Positions 1-7,110 of a stretch of 13,605 nt of DNA are shown here, piece by piece (position 1 is the stretch's first letter; every line of letters starts with the position of its first letter). This stretch comes from Holtiella tumoricola. GTDB lineage: Bacteria; Bacillota; Clostridia; Lachnospirales; Cellulosilyticaceae. The stretch lies in assembly GCF_027857615.1 (NCBI RefSeq), contig NZ_JAQIFT010000031.1, positions 1 through 13,605 of the forward strand, given 5' to 3'. The notes under the pieces were generated by a model, which searched no databases, was not told the DNA's origin, and saw nothing but the letters and a program-made list of their open reading frames with translations. The position numbers were made by a program, and so were the translations under genes.

Positions 1-101
1 ATGTATTGGTCAATCTTACGTAACAGATGGTTTTGAGGTACCAGCTGATCTATATATACAAGTTCCATAGCTTGTTGGGTGTTATTTCGATAGTTAATCA
101 T
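1..101 (-). CDS. Transposase N-terminus, IS1182-type, cut by window edge
   Basis: The minus strand carries an ATG at 101-99 followed by 33 open codons to the window edge. The peptide contains TQQAMELVYIDQLVP and then QNHLLRKIDQY. That is the characteristic opening of IS1182-family DDE transposases, whose N-termini typically read 'x-LVPxxHLLRKID'. The SD AAGGAGT (complement of 108-114) sits 7 nt before the ATG, which supports the start. The catalytic domain lies outside the window, so I cannot tell whether the element is intact. The element's terminal repeat should lie between the ATG and the terminator T-run near 150-163, but I cannot place it. Family assignment rests on a short peptide, so it is likely rather than certain. 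An overlapping plus-strand reading frame here is a shadow. Confidence 0.72.
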   Translation of the reverse strand, partial: MINYRNNTQQAMELVYIDQLVPQNHLLRKIDQY

Positions 102-102
102 A

Positions 103-136
103 GGGAGACTCCTTATCTCGTTAGATTTAGTCTCCC
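103..136 (-). promoter_or_regulatory. Leader hairpin overlapping the transposase SD
   Basis: GGGAGACT (103-110) and AGTCTCCC (129-136) form a perfect 8-bp stem with an 18-nt loop. On the minus-strand transcript the hairpin ends 1 nt before the transposase ATG, and the SD AAGGAGT is split between loop and stem. Transcripts that start outside the element would fold this hairpin and hide the SD. Many insertion sequences use this arrangement to suppress transposase made from read-through transcription. No good T-run follows on either strand, so it is a poor terminator. The regulatory role is inferred. Confidence 0.5.
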
Positions 137-149
137 TTAGTATTTGCAG

Positions 150-190
150 AAAAACAAAAATAAACCGCTGACAATAACTTTGTCAGCGGT
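150..190 (-). terminator. Intrinsic terminator (second of two) for the solute-binding gene
   Basis: ACCGCTGACA (164-173) and TGTCAGCGGT (181-190) make a perfect 10-bp stem with a 7-nt loop. On the minus strand the stem is followed by a T-rich run (complement of 150-163), giving a classic rho-independent terminator for transcription coming from the gene at 231-1817. Confidence 0.85.
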
Positions 191-194
191 CTGA

Positions 195-224
195 AAAAGG
201 AGATGTCATATGACATCTCCTTTT
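195..224 (-). terminator. Perfect 30-nt palindrome, first terminator after the solute-binding gene
   Basis: The stretch is a perfect palindrome: a 14-bp arm AAAAGGAGATGTCA, a central TA and the exact complementary arm. It lies 6 nt after the minus-strand stop codon. The A-run on one side and T-run on the other allow termination in both directions. Together with the hairpin at 164-190 it makes a double terminator that also insulates the gene from the neighbouring transposase. Confidence 0.75.
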
Positions 225-230
225 AAGATA

Positions 231-1817
231 TTAGTTGCCTAAGTATCTTTGGTATGCGCCGTTGTAGATTTCCATGTATCTTGTTAAGCCCATTTGGTTA
301 AGTTGAGCTACATATTTATCCCATTCAGCATCAATATTGTTTTGACCTGTTGTCCATTTAGCTTTGTTAAGGTTAACGAAGTCTTGTAAGTCTGTTTGAA
401 GTGCAGAAAGTTCTTTTGACTCTTCTGGAGTTAAGTTCATGTTTGGTACGTATGGTGCTAAGTAAGGAGCGTACATTGCTTGTCTTTCATCAGCAGCAAT
501 ACCGTCTGGTGTTTGAATAAGGTCTTGTGTTTTGATTTCAACAGTTTCTAATGTTGGAACGTAAGCACTTGGACATTCACTTTGTGCACCTGGTTCGCTA
601 GGCATGATTTCCCATTGATCGCCACGCGCTTCTAAACGGTTACCATATCTAAGTTTTAAAGAATGTTCTTTTTCGAAGAATGAATCGATATAACGCATTG
701 CTGCAGCTGGGTTAGAGCATGTTGCAGAGATGATTGCACGGTTTTTATCGATACTATAGTCAAATTGTGACCATAATTTTGTTCCATCTGGACCTGCTAA
801 AGGTTCGATAGCGATGAATTCACAAGCACCACCAGCGATTGGTCCGTTTGTTAAGTATGCTCCAAGGTAATCTGAGCTTACTTTAGCCATGTATTGGTTA
901 TGATCTTGTGTGAAAAGTTCTGTATCTAATAAACCTTCTGTGTAAAGTGTACTTGTCCATTTGATGTATTCTTTATAACCTTCTTGAACAGGAGTGTAGA
1001 TAAGTTCTGATTGATCATTATTAAGCATCATGCTTCCTGTAAGTGTTACAACACCGAATGCACCACTGAAACCTGTGTCACCATTCCATACATCATATGG
1101 AGGTACTGGTTCGTATGACATTCCAATTTCATCAGCTTTACCATTTCCGTTAGGATCTTGAGTTTTGAAAGCTTTTAATACTTCGTAGAATTCATCTGTT
1201 GTTGTTGGTACTTCTAAACCTAATTTATCTAACCAAGTTTTGTTAATGCAAAGTTGAGTTGTTGCTTGACCAGCAGTTGCATTTACAGCTGGGATAGAGT
1301 AGATGTTACCATCTGGCATTGTAATTGCTTTTTTGATGTCTGGTCTTTCAGCAAGTAAAGCACTAATGTTTGGTGCATATTGATCAATAAGATCATTTAA
1401 AGGCATGAATAAGCCCATTCCTGCATATTTGTTAATCATTGATGAACTTAAGCCTGAGAAGAACATATCAGGAAGTTTATTTGATGCTAAAACTAAGTTA
1501 AGTTTTTCTGTTGCACCATCACCACTTACTGTTTCGAAATCTACGAATACATTTGTTTTTTCAGCAAGTTCTTTGAATACTGGATAATCATCCCAGCTAC
1601 CTTGTCCTGGTTCACCGTAAGCGAAAGCAGTTAAGTCGATACGCTCAGGTACGATTGGGTAACCTTCAAGGTTAATTGTTTGGTCAGCTTCTACTGAAGT
1701 AGAAGGTGTACCAGTTGATCCGTTATCTGTTGCTGGTTTACTACAACCTGCTACTGAAGATAAAACGAGCATTGAAGCTGTTGCTAAAGTTAAAACTCTA
1801 GTAAATTTAGTCATCAT
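231..1817 (-). CDS. Extracellular solute-binding lipoprotein (family 1, oligosaccharide ABC importer type)
   Basis: This 528-residue protein binds a substrate, most likely an oligosaccharide, outside the membrane for an ABC importer. Residues 1-25 form a lipoprotein signal peptide: basic start, hydrophobic core, lipobox VAGC with Cys25 as the lipid anchor. A Ser/Thr/Asn-rich tether follows. The rest resembles the large (about 500-560 aa) LipO/YtcQ-like family 1 binding proteins. It includes the Ca-loop-like DPNGNGKADE at 221-230, usual in this group, and a Trp/Tyr-rich body suited to sugar stacking. Two adjacent ATGs are possible starts; AGGAG is 5 nt from the first and 8 nt from the second. 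No permease genes adjoin it, and terminators flank the 3' side, so it is an orphan that probably serves permeases encoded elsewhere. The substrate cannot be read from sequence. Confidence 0.88.
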   Translation of the reverse strand: MMTKFTRVLTLATASMLVLSSVAGCSKPATDNGSTGTPSTSVEADQTINLEGYPIVPERIDLTAFAYGEPGQGSWDDYPVFKELAEKTNVFVDFETVSGDGATEKLNLVLASNKLPDMFFSGLSSSMINKYAGMGLFMPLNDLIDQYAPNISALLAERPDIKKAITMPDGNIYSIPAVNATAGQATTQLCINKTWLDKLGLEVPTTTDEFYEVLKAFKTQDPNGNGKADEIGMSYEPVPPYDVWNGDTGFSGAFGVVTLTGSMMLNNDQSELIYTPVQEGYKEYIKWTSTLYTEGLLDTELFTQDHNQYMAKVSSDYLGAYLTNGPIAGGACEFIAIEPLAGPDGTKLWSQFDYSIDKNRAIISATCSNPAAAMRYIDSFFEKEHSLKLRYGNRLEARGDQWEIMPSEPGAQSECPSAYVPTLETVEIKTQDLIQTPDGIAADERQAMYAPYLAPYVPNMNLTPEESKELSALQTDLQDFVNLNKAKWTTGQNNIDAEWDKYVAQLNQMGLTRYMEIYNGAYQRYLGN

Positions 1818-1879
1818 TCATTCTCCTGTCCTTGTAATAAAGTGATAAAAATTAATTGATTCACTTTATAAATATGGTT

Positions 1880-1918
1880 AACAGTTCTTAAAAAGTTAAG
1901 TGGAAGTTAAGAACTGTT
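1880..1918 (-). promoter_or_regulatory. 12-bp inverted repeat in the leader of the solute-binding gene
   Basis: AACAGTTCTTAA (1880-1891) and TTAAGAACTGTT (1907-1918) are perfect inverted repeats separated by 15 nt. They lie 63-101 nt before the ATG and downstream of the candidate promoter. They could be a repressor operator bound as two half-sites or an RNA hairpin in the leader. There is no T-run, so this is not a terminator. No specific regulator is recognisable. Confidence 0.45.
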
Positions 1919-1975
1919 TAATATGTATAGATAATATCATAAAGTTAAGAAGTATTAAAGTGTTTTAAGACAAAA

Positions 1976-2003
1976 AATATAAAAAAATTTAAACTTTGTT
2001 CAA
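1976..2003 (-). promoter_or_regulatory. Candidate sigma-A promoter for the solute-binding gene
   Basis: On the minus strand, TTGAAC (complement of 1998-2003) and TATATT (complement of 1976-1981) are 16 bp apart, a fair match to the housekeeping consensus. Transcription would begin near 1969 and leave a leader of roughly 150 nt. In DNA this AT-rich such matches also occur by chance. Confidence 0.4.
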
Positions 2004-2288
2004 AAACAACCAAAATGAAGTAAAAAATGACTTAAAATAGAAGTTGTAATTGTGTATAATGTATAGTAAAAGCTATTAGTAAAGTTACAAAAATTAAGTT
2101 TAATATAAATTTTAATCATGAATATAAAGCTTTGATAGTTAAAATAATCAGAGAAACTATGAATATAAAATGAATAAACAAGTTAAAATGTGAAATTAAT
2201 ATTAAAAATTTAGAATATATATTAAAAATGTTTTGTGATAAAGTCATAGAAAAAGAGGACAGTAATGCCTGTTATATTTATTTAAATG

Positions 2289-2344
2289 AAAAGTTCCCAT
2301 AAAAGAGTTATTTCTATACAAATAACTCTTTTGTGGGAACTTTT
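2289..2344 (-). terminator. Long bidirectional terminator hairpin
   Basis: The arms at 2289-2312 and 2321-2344 pair over 24 positions, with one G-U wobble (2300 with 2333), around an 8-nt loop. A-run and T-run ends on both sides make it a bidirectional intrinsic terminator. It lies 46 nt after the stop of the phosphodiesterase remnant and is probably that gene's original terminator. Confidence 0.75.
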
Positions 2345-2390
2345 GTTGTGTAATTTTATTAGTAAAAAAACAGAGTTCTAAATGGTAAAA

Positions 2391-2855
2391 TTAATGATCT
2401 AATAAGTAGTGCCATTTCCAGTCTGAAGGAGGTATAAGCCTTAAAATTTGAATAAGAGTTGGTGCAATGTCTTTGATATTTACATTTGCTAAAAGGTGAT
2501 TAGGTTGGAAAATGGGACCATGACAAATAAGAGGAATGATCATATCTTCCATACAATCTGTATTATGGGTACAATGATGACCACCATGATCAGCTGTAAT
2601 GCAGACATTATAATTTTTTGGTAGATACTCCATAATTTTTTCAATGCAATGAGAAGCATTTGCAACTGCTTCTAAATAGTGAGGTGCCATCCAACTGTGC
2701 TTGTATCCAGCAATATCTGTATAGCCTAAATAGAGAAAGAGAAAATCAGGAGACTCTTCATATATATAGGAAGGTGCTAAATCACTCAGTTTATGTTCAT
2801 GTTCAAGAGCAGCAGTATAGTCAGTAGGAATACATTCATAATGAGAAAATGTAAG
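2391..2855 (-). pseudogene. 5'-truncated alkaline-phosphatase-superfamily phosphodiesterase remnant
   Basis: Intact members hydrolyse phosphodiester or phosphate bonds using two bound metal ions (type I phosphodiesterase / nucleotide pyrophosphatase group). The open frame on the minus strand runs from 2855 to the stop at 2393-2391, about 154 codons. It contains family metal-ligand motifs: the Asp and His of YTDIAGYKHSW and the Asp-His-His of TADHGGH. The part before 2690 has no ATG yet is clearly coding (for example PDFLFLYLGYTDIAGY). It ends abruptly at an in-frame TAA (2858-2856) with no start codon or SD. The N-terminal half with the catalytic Thr/Ser nucleophile is missing. A residual 99-codon ORF begins at the internal Met (2690). 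Downstream its terminator (2289-2344) survives. I read it as a deletion remnant, not a functional enzyme. Confidence 0.75.
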
Positions 2856-2862
2856 TTAATTA

Positions 2863-2929
2863 TTTTAATTAGATTTTAATGTTAAATAAAGAGATCTTAA
2901 TCCTGATTTTATTTACGCACTGCTAGAAT
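2863..2929 (+). promoter_or_regulatory. KdpE-like operator and promoter for the 51-codon membrane ORF
   Basis: TTTTAAT occurs at 2863-2869 and again at 2874-2880, an 11-bp period typical of tandem half-sites of OmpR-family response regulators. A -10-like TAGAAT at 2924-2929 is preceded by TGC (extended -10), and no good -35 is present, as expected for an activator-dependent promoter. The first box lies exactly 61 bp before the -10, the same geometry as the kdpA promoter at 3135-3201. The 12-mer AGATTTTAATGT is shared exactly by both regions. Binding by KdpE is inferred. Confidence 0.55.
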
Positions 2930-2973
2930 TAAGGTAGAACACAATCTACTAAAAATCTAGAGGTGAGTAGAGT

Positions 2974-3129
2974 ATGAAAATAGATAAAAAAAAATTATTT
3001 AGGCATTGGATAAGCAGACATCCTATTATACTTCTCGTAGGAGGTTTTACGATCTACACCCTATGCTTGATTGGTGGCGTGAGTCTATGTGCAATGTTTG
3101 GTGGAATGCTAGCGTGGTTACTCATGTAA
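2974..3129 (+). CDS. Small membrane protein (51 aa) upstream of kdpA, function unknown
   Basis: An ATG at 2974 opens 51 codons ending in TAA at 3127-3129. The SD AGGTGA (2961-2966) is spaced 7 nt from the start. The product has a short basic N-terminus (MKIDKKKLFRHW). A hydrophobic stretch of about 35 residues from Pro17 to the C-terminus, rich in Gly, Leu and Ile, could form one long or two short membrane helices. It lies 128 nt before kdpA, where kdpF usually sits, but its sequence does not resemble KdpF (about 29 aa, one helix). Its promoter region copies the layout of the kdpA promoter, which suggests low-K+ induction. It might be a pump accessory or regulatory peptide, or an unrelated small protein. 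No homologue is recognised. Translation is supported by the SD and a coherent membrane profile only. Confidence 0.62.
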   Translation: MKIDKKKLFRHWISRHPIILLVGGFTIYTLCLIGGVSLCAMFGGMLAWLLM

Positions 3130-3134
3130 AGAGA

Positions 3135-3201
3135 TTTTAATGTAATTTTAATGTTTAAGCTTATTTCTCTAATGCCTATTTAATTTAAGATTGAATATAC
3201 T
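3135..3201 (+). promoter_or_regulatory. KdpE-like operator and kdpABCDE promoter
   Basis: The exact nonamer TTTTAATGT occurs at 3135-3143 and 3146-3154, 11 bp apart, the direct-repeat spacing bound by OmpR/PhoB-class dimers. A -10-like TATACT at 3196-3201 lies 61 bp after the start of the first box. The -35 area (3173-3178) is poor, which fits dependence on an activator. The predicted transcript start near 3208 leaves a leader of about 50 nt before kdpA. The boxes sit at roughly -73 to -54 from that start, upstream of -35 as in the known E. coli kdp promoter. Confidence 0.6.
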
Positions 3202-3257
3202 ACATACATGCAAAGGCAATAGAGCAGGAATGATAATTTAAAGGAGTGAATAAAAGA

Positions 3258-4994
3258 ATGTTTACAATATTAAAATATGGGCTTTACTTAGTTGTATTAG
3301 TGCTTTTGGCCATACCATTAGGTGATTATATAGGAAAGATTATGAATGGGGAACATGTTTTTTTATCTAAGTTATTGATACCATGTGAAAAGATGATTTA
3401 TAAACTTTTGCGTATTAATGAAAAGGAAGATATGACATGGAAGCATTATGGGCTTAGTGTCGCCTTATTTAATGGTATAGGATTTATCTTATTATTTATT
3501 TTACATATGATACAAGGATTATTACCTTTAAATCCAGAGGGATTAGGAGGAACAAGTTGGCATTTAGCTTTTAACAATGCAGTAAGCTTTATCACCAATA
3601 CCAATTGGCAAGCTTATAGCGGTGAATCAAGTTTGACGTATTTTACTCAGATGTTTGGTTTAACAGTGCAAAATTTTGTTTCTGCATCAACGGGTATAGC
3701 TGTTTTGTTTGCAGTGATAAGAGGCTTTTTAAAAGTGAAGAATGAAGGACTTGGAAGTTTTTGGGTAGATTTAACAAGGATTATTTTATATGTGTTACTT
3801 CCGTTATCTATAGTGACCTCTTTACTTCTTGTATCACAAGGTGTTGTGCAGAACTTAAAACCTTATGATACAGTTCAATTAGTTGAACCTATTAAAGATG
3901 AAGAGGGAGCAACTGTTACAGAGCAAGTGGTGCCTATGGGACCAGCGGCAAGTCAAATTGCAATTAAACAGCTTGGGACAAATGGAGGAGGATTCTTTGG
4001 CGTGAATTCTGCACATCCATTTGAAAATCCAACAGGACTTTCTAATCTTATAGAAGTGACTGCAATATTACTTATTCCAGTTGCTTTATGTTTTACCTTT
4101 GGTAGGAATGTAAAGGATAAAAAGCAAGGCAGGGCCATTTTTATGGCAATGATGATTTTACTTGTCATGGCATTAGGCGTTATTGGAGTGAGTGAACAGC
4201 AGGCTACACCGCAGCTTGCACAGGTAGGGGAAGTAGATTTATCTACCTATCAACAAGCTGGTGGAAATATGGAAGGTAAGGAATCAAGATTTGGAATTGT
4301 AGGTTCATCTATATGGGCAACCTACACGACTGCAGCTTCAAATGGATCCGTTAACTCTATGCATGATTCTTACACACCACTTGGTGGCATGATGACCATG
4401 TTACAGATGCAACTTGGGGAAGTCGTTTTTGGCGGTGTAGGATGTGGGCTATATGGTATGCTTGCTTTTGTAATTCTTACCGTATTTATGGCAGGTCTTA
4501 TGGTAGGACGTACACCAGAATATCTAGGTAAGAAAATAGAGCCTTTTGAAATGAAGATGGCTGTTATTACATGTCTTGCTACACCTATTGTCATCCTAAT
4601 AGGAAGTGGTATAGCAGCTATGGTACCATCTGTTACTCAAAGTTTAAATAATGCAGGTGCTCATGGTTTTTCAGAACTTTTATATGCCTATTCATCAGCA
4701 GGAGGTAATAATGGTTCAGCATTTGCAGGCTTCAATGCCAACACCCCATTTATCAATTTATCCATAGGCATTATGATGTTGTTTGCAAGGTTTGTACCTA
4801 TGTTTGCAATGCTTGCTTTAGCAGGGAGCTTAGCAAAGAAAAAGCATATTGCAGTAACGTCAGGAACACTTTCAACCTGTAATGGATTATTCGTAGGATT
4901 ACTTGTTTTTGTCGTACTTTTAATAGGGGCGTTAAGTTTCTTCCCAGCACTTGCGCTTGGACCTATTGCAGAGTACTTTCAAATGTTAGGTTAG
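3258..4994 (+). CDS. kdpA: KdpA, potassium-binding channel-like subunit of the Kdp pump
   Basis: KdpA selects and binds K+ in the membrane for the KdpFABC pump. The four selectivity-loop regions of the KdpA/Trk/Ktr superfamily are all present: TNTNWQ (113-118), GTNGGGF (240-246), SNGSVN (361-366) and GGNNGSAF (from 482). Ten membrane segments are expected, and the 578-residue length is close to the E. coli 557. A longer frame opens with GTG at 3246, but that codon overlaps the SD AAGGAG (3241-3246). The ATG at 3258 is therefore the better start, although the 11-nt spacing is slightly long. A KdpE-like promoter lies upstream and kdpB follows 11 nt after the stop. An extracytoplasmic insertion near residues 205-235 is rich in Glu and Val. 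Confidence 0.96.
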   Translation: MFTILKYGLYLVVLVLLAIPLGDYIGKIMNGEHVFLSKLLIPCEKMIYKLLRINEKEDMTWKHYGLSVALFNGIGFILLFILHMIQGLLPLNPEGLGGTSWHLAFNNAVSFITNTNWQAYSGESSLTYFTQMFGLTVQNFVSASTGIAVLFAVIRGFLKVKNEGLGSFWVDLTRIILYVLLPLSIVTSLLLVSQGVVQNLKPYDTVQLVEPIKDEEGATVTEQVVPMGPAASQIAIKQLGTNGGGFFGVNSAHPFENPTGLSNLIEVTAILLIPVALCFTFGRNVKDKKQGRAIFMAMMILLVMALGVIGVSEQQATPQLAQVGEVDLSTYQQAGGNMEGKESRFGIVGSSIWATYTTAASNGSVNSMHDSYTPLGGMMTMLQMQLGEVVFGGVGCGLYGMLAFVILTVFMAGLMVGRTPEYLGKKIEPFEMKMAVITCLATPIVILIGSGIAAMVPSVTQSLNNAGAHGFSELLYAYSSAGGNNGSAFAGFNANTPFINLSIGIMMLFARFVPMFAMLALAGSLAKKKHIAVTSGTLSTCNGLFVGLLVFVVLLIGALSFFPALALGPIAEYFQMLG

Positions 4995-5005
4995 GAGGAC
5001 TAAAA

Positions 5006-7078
5006 ATGAAGACAAATTCTAAAAAGGGTATGGTGGATTCTAAGATGATCAGCCGTGCACTTAAAGATTCTTTTATAAAGTTAGCACCCAAAACACAATT
5101 AGCTAACCCAGTTATGTTCTTGGTTTATGTATCCGCCATTTTAACCTCAGGTCTTTTTGTATTGGCACTCTTTGGAATTAAGGATGCCCCAACAGGGTTC
5201 ATATTAGGTATAGCCATTGTACTTTGGTTTACTGTATTATTTGCTAATTTTGCAGAAGCAATAGCTGAGGGGCGTGGAAAAGCACAAGCAGATGCATTAC
5301 GTATGGCAAAAAAAGATGTAGATGCTTATAAAATGCTTTCCATAGAAGACAAAGAGCATTTAACAGTTATTTCTTCAGCTCATCTTAAAAAGGGTGATTT
5401 AGTATTAGTAAAGGCAGGTGAGCAAATTCCAGCCGATGGTGAGGTGCTAGAAGGGGCTGCATCTGTAGATGAAAGTGCTATTACAGGAGAGTCAGCACCT
5501 GTTATTCGTGAAGCGGGTGGCGATCGCAGTGCAGTAACAGGTGGTACTACAGTTATTTCAGATTGGATTGTTGTAGGTGTTACCAATGAGGCAGGAGAAA
5601 GCTTTTTAGATAAAATGATTGCTATGGTAGAAGGCGCAAGTAGGAAAAAGACACCAAATGAAATTGCGCTACAGATCTTTTTAATGGCTTTAACTATTAT
5701 TTTTATTGCAGTAACAGCTTCTCTTTATACCTACTCAGATTTTGCAGCAAAACAAGTAGGCATAGAGAACCCAACTTCAATCACAGCGCTTATTGCCTTA
5801 CTTGTTTGTCTTGCACCAACGACTATAGGTGCACTCCTTTCAGCTATAGGGATTGCAGGGATGAGTAGACTTAACCAAGCTAATGTACTTGCAATGAGTG
5901 GGCGTGCTATAGAAGCTGCAGGAGATGTAGATATTCTCATGTTAGATAAAACAGGAACCATTACATTAGGTAATAGACAGGCAAGTGCTTTTATTCCTGT
6001 AGATGGGCATACGGTAGAAGAGGTAGCTGATGCGGCACAACTTTCTTCCTTACCAGATGAAACACCAGAAGGGCGCAGTGTAGTTGTCTTAGCAAAAGAA
6101 CAATTTGGAATTCGTGAAAGAAATCTAAGTGAATTAAAAATTGAGTTTGTACCTTTTTCAGCTAAAACACGTATGAGTGGCGTCAATTTAAAAAATACAG
6201 AAATTCGTAAAGGCGCTGCAGATTCTATTAAGCAGTATGTAGAAGCACAAGGTAGCCTATATAGTAAAGCCTGTGAAGAAGTGGTTATGCAAATTGCTAA
6301 GCAAGGTGGAACACCACTCGTTGTTACAAAAAATTATGAAATATTAGGCGTCATTTATTTAAAAGATATTATTAAAGAAGGCGTTAAGGAGAAATTTGCA
6401 GATCTACGCAAAATGGGGATTAAAACCATTATGATTACAGGAGATAATCCTTTAACAGCAGCAGCTATTGCAGCAGAGGCAGGGGTAGATGACTTTTTAG
6501 CAGAGGCAACACCAGAAGGGAAACTTGAGATGATTCGTAACTTTCAGGCTAAAGGACATTTAGTTGCCATGACAGGAGATGGAACGAATGATGCACCTGC
6601 TCTTGCACAAGCAGATGTTGCTGTAGCCATGAATTCAGGTACACAAGCAGCTAAAGAAGCAGGTAATATGGTAGATTTAGATTCATCACCTACAAAGCTG
6701 ATTGAGATTGTTCGAATAGGTAAGCAACTTTTAATGACACGAGGTAGTCTAACGACTTTTAGTATTGCCAATGACCTAGCCAAATATTTTGCTATTATTC
6801 CAGCTTTATTCATGAGTATTTATCCAGGTTTAAGTGCACTTAATATTATGGGATTGCATAGTGCCGAGAGTGCGATCTTTTCAGCTATTATTTATAATGC
6901 ATTAGTTATTATTGCACTTATACCACTAGCGCTTAAAGGTGTTAAGTATAGAGAGGTATCAGCAGGTAGATTACTTTGCCGTAACCTTTTTATTTACGGA
7001 GTAGGGGGTATGATTACACCTTTTATCTTTGTAAAGTTGATTGATGTCATCATTGTAGCGTTAGGCATTGTAGCTTAA
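5006..7078 (+). CDS. kdpB: KdpB, P-type ATPase subunit of the Kdp potassium pump
   Basis: KdpB hydrolyses ATP and couples it to K+ movement through KdpA. All P-type ATPase landmarks are intact. These are the actuator TGES loop (160-163), membrane motif APTTIG in place of the PEGL-type motif, the phosphorylation site DKTGTIT with Asp314, an N-domain, MITGDNPLTA, and the hinge TGDGTNDAPAL (from 523, with Asp525 and Asp529). Ser163 in TGES corresponds to E. coli Ser162, whose phosphorylation inhibits the pump, so that post-translational control is possible here. Length is 690 aa against 682 in E. coli. The SD AGGAGG (4993-4998) overlaps the kdpA stop and lies 7 nt before the ATG, so kdpA and kdpB are likely translationally coupled. 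Confidence 0.97.
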   Translation: MKTNSKKGMVDSKMISRALKDSFIKLAPKTQLANPVMFLVYVSAILTSGLFVLALFGIKDAPTGFILGIAIVLWFTVLFANFAEAIAEGRGKAQADALRMAKKDVDAYKMLSIEDKEHLTVISSAHLKKGDLVLVKAGEQIPADGEVLEGAASVDESAITGESAPVIREAGGDRSAVTGGTTVISDWIVVGVTNEAGESFLDKMIAMVEGASRKKTPNEIALQIFLMALTIIFIAVTASLYTYSDFAAKQVGIENPTSITALIALLVCLAPTTIGALLSAIGIAGMSRLNQANVLAMSGRAIEAAGDVDILMLDKTGTITLGNRQASAFIPVDGHTVEEVADAAQLSSLPDETPEGRSVVVLAKEQFGIRERNLSELKIEFVPFSAKTRMSGVNLKNTEIRKGAADSIKQYVEAQGSLYSKACEEVVMQIAKQGGTPLVVTKNYEILGVIYLKDIIKEGVKEKFADLRKMGIKTIMITGDNPLTAAAIAAEAGVDDFLAEATPEGKLEMIRNFQAKGHLVAMTGDGTNDAPALAQADVAVAMNSGTQAAKEAGNMVDLDSSPTKLIEIVRIGKQLLMTRGSLTTFSIANDLAKYFAIIPALFMSIYPGLSALNIMGLHSAESAIFSAIIYNALVIIALIPLALKGVKYREVSAGRLLCRNLFIYGVGGMITPFIFVKLIDVIIVALGIVA

Positions 7079-7110
7079 AGTGTGGAATAGAGAATGTGGG
7101 AGGAAATAGA

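Larger units (their letters stand above)
1818..2288. other. AT-rich intergenic region upstream of the solute-binding gene
   Basis: About 470 bp of very AT-rich DNA with no convincing gene on either strand. It holds the promoter and leader of the minus-strand lipoprotein gene. Short direct repeats are present: ATGAATATAAA at 2118-2128 and 2159-2169, and ATATTAAAAAT at 2199-2209 and 2219-2229. These look like low-complexity drift. On the plus strand, AGAGGA (2254-2259) precedes ATG at 2265 and a six-codon ORF (MPVIFI, stop at 2283-2285) that runs straight into the hairpin at 2289. This could be a decayed gene start or chance. Confidence 0.5.

Noticed and set aside
2..70. Plus-strand open frame reaching the left edge (ends ...ADLYIQVP then TAG), resembling the end of a sugar-binding protein
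   Set aside because: The opposite strand reads as an IS1182-type transposase N-terminus with a well-placed SD and ATG. The plus frame is its shadow.
1405..1587. Plus-strand ORF of 60 codons inside the solute-binding gene
   Set aside because: It is a shadow of the lipoprotein reading frame, with no SD.
1920..2288. Hidden gene, RNA gene or CRISPR-like array in the AT-rich gap
   Set aside because: Only short low-complexity direct repeats were found. There are no regularly spaced repeats, no tRNA-like folds that I could see and no ORF with coding character beyond a six-codon frame.
3202..3257. Possible c-di-AMP (ydaO-type) or other riboswitch ahead of kdpA
   Set aside because: The predicted leader is only about 50 nt and shows none of the required paired helices.
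5731..6186. Minus-strand ORF of 151 codons within kdpB, plus similar shorter ones within kdpA, kdpB and kdpC
   Set aside because: All lie antisense to well-conserved Kdp coding sequence with intact motifs and have no signals of their own.
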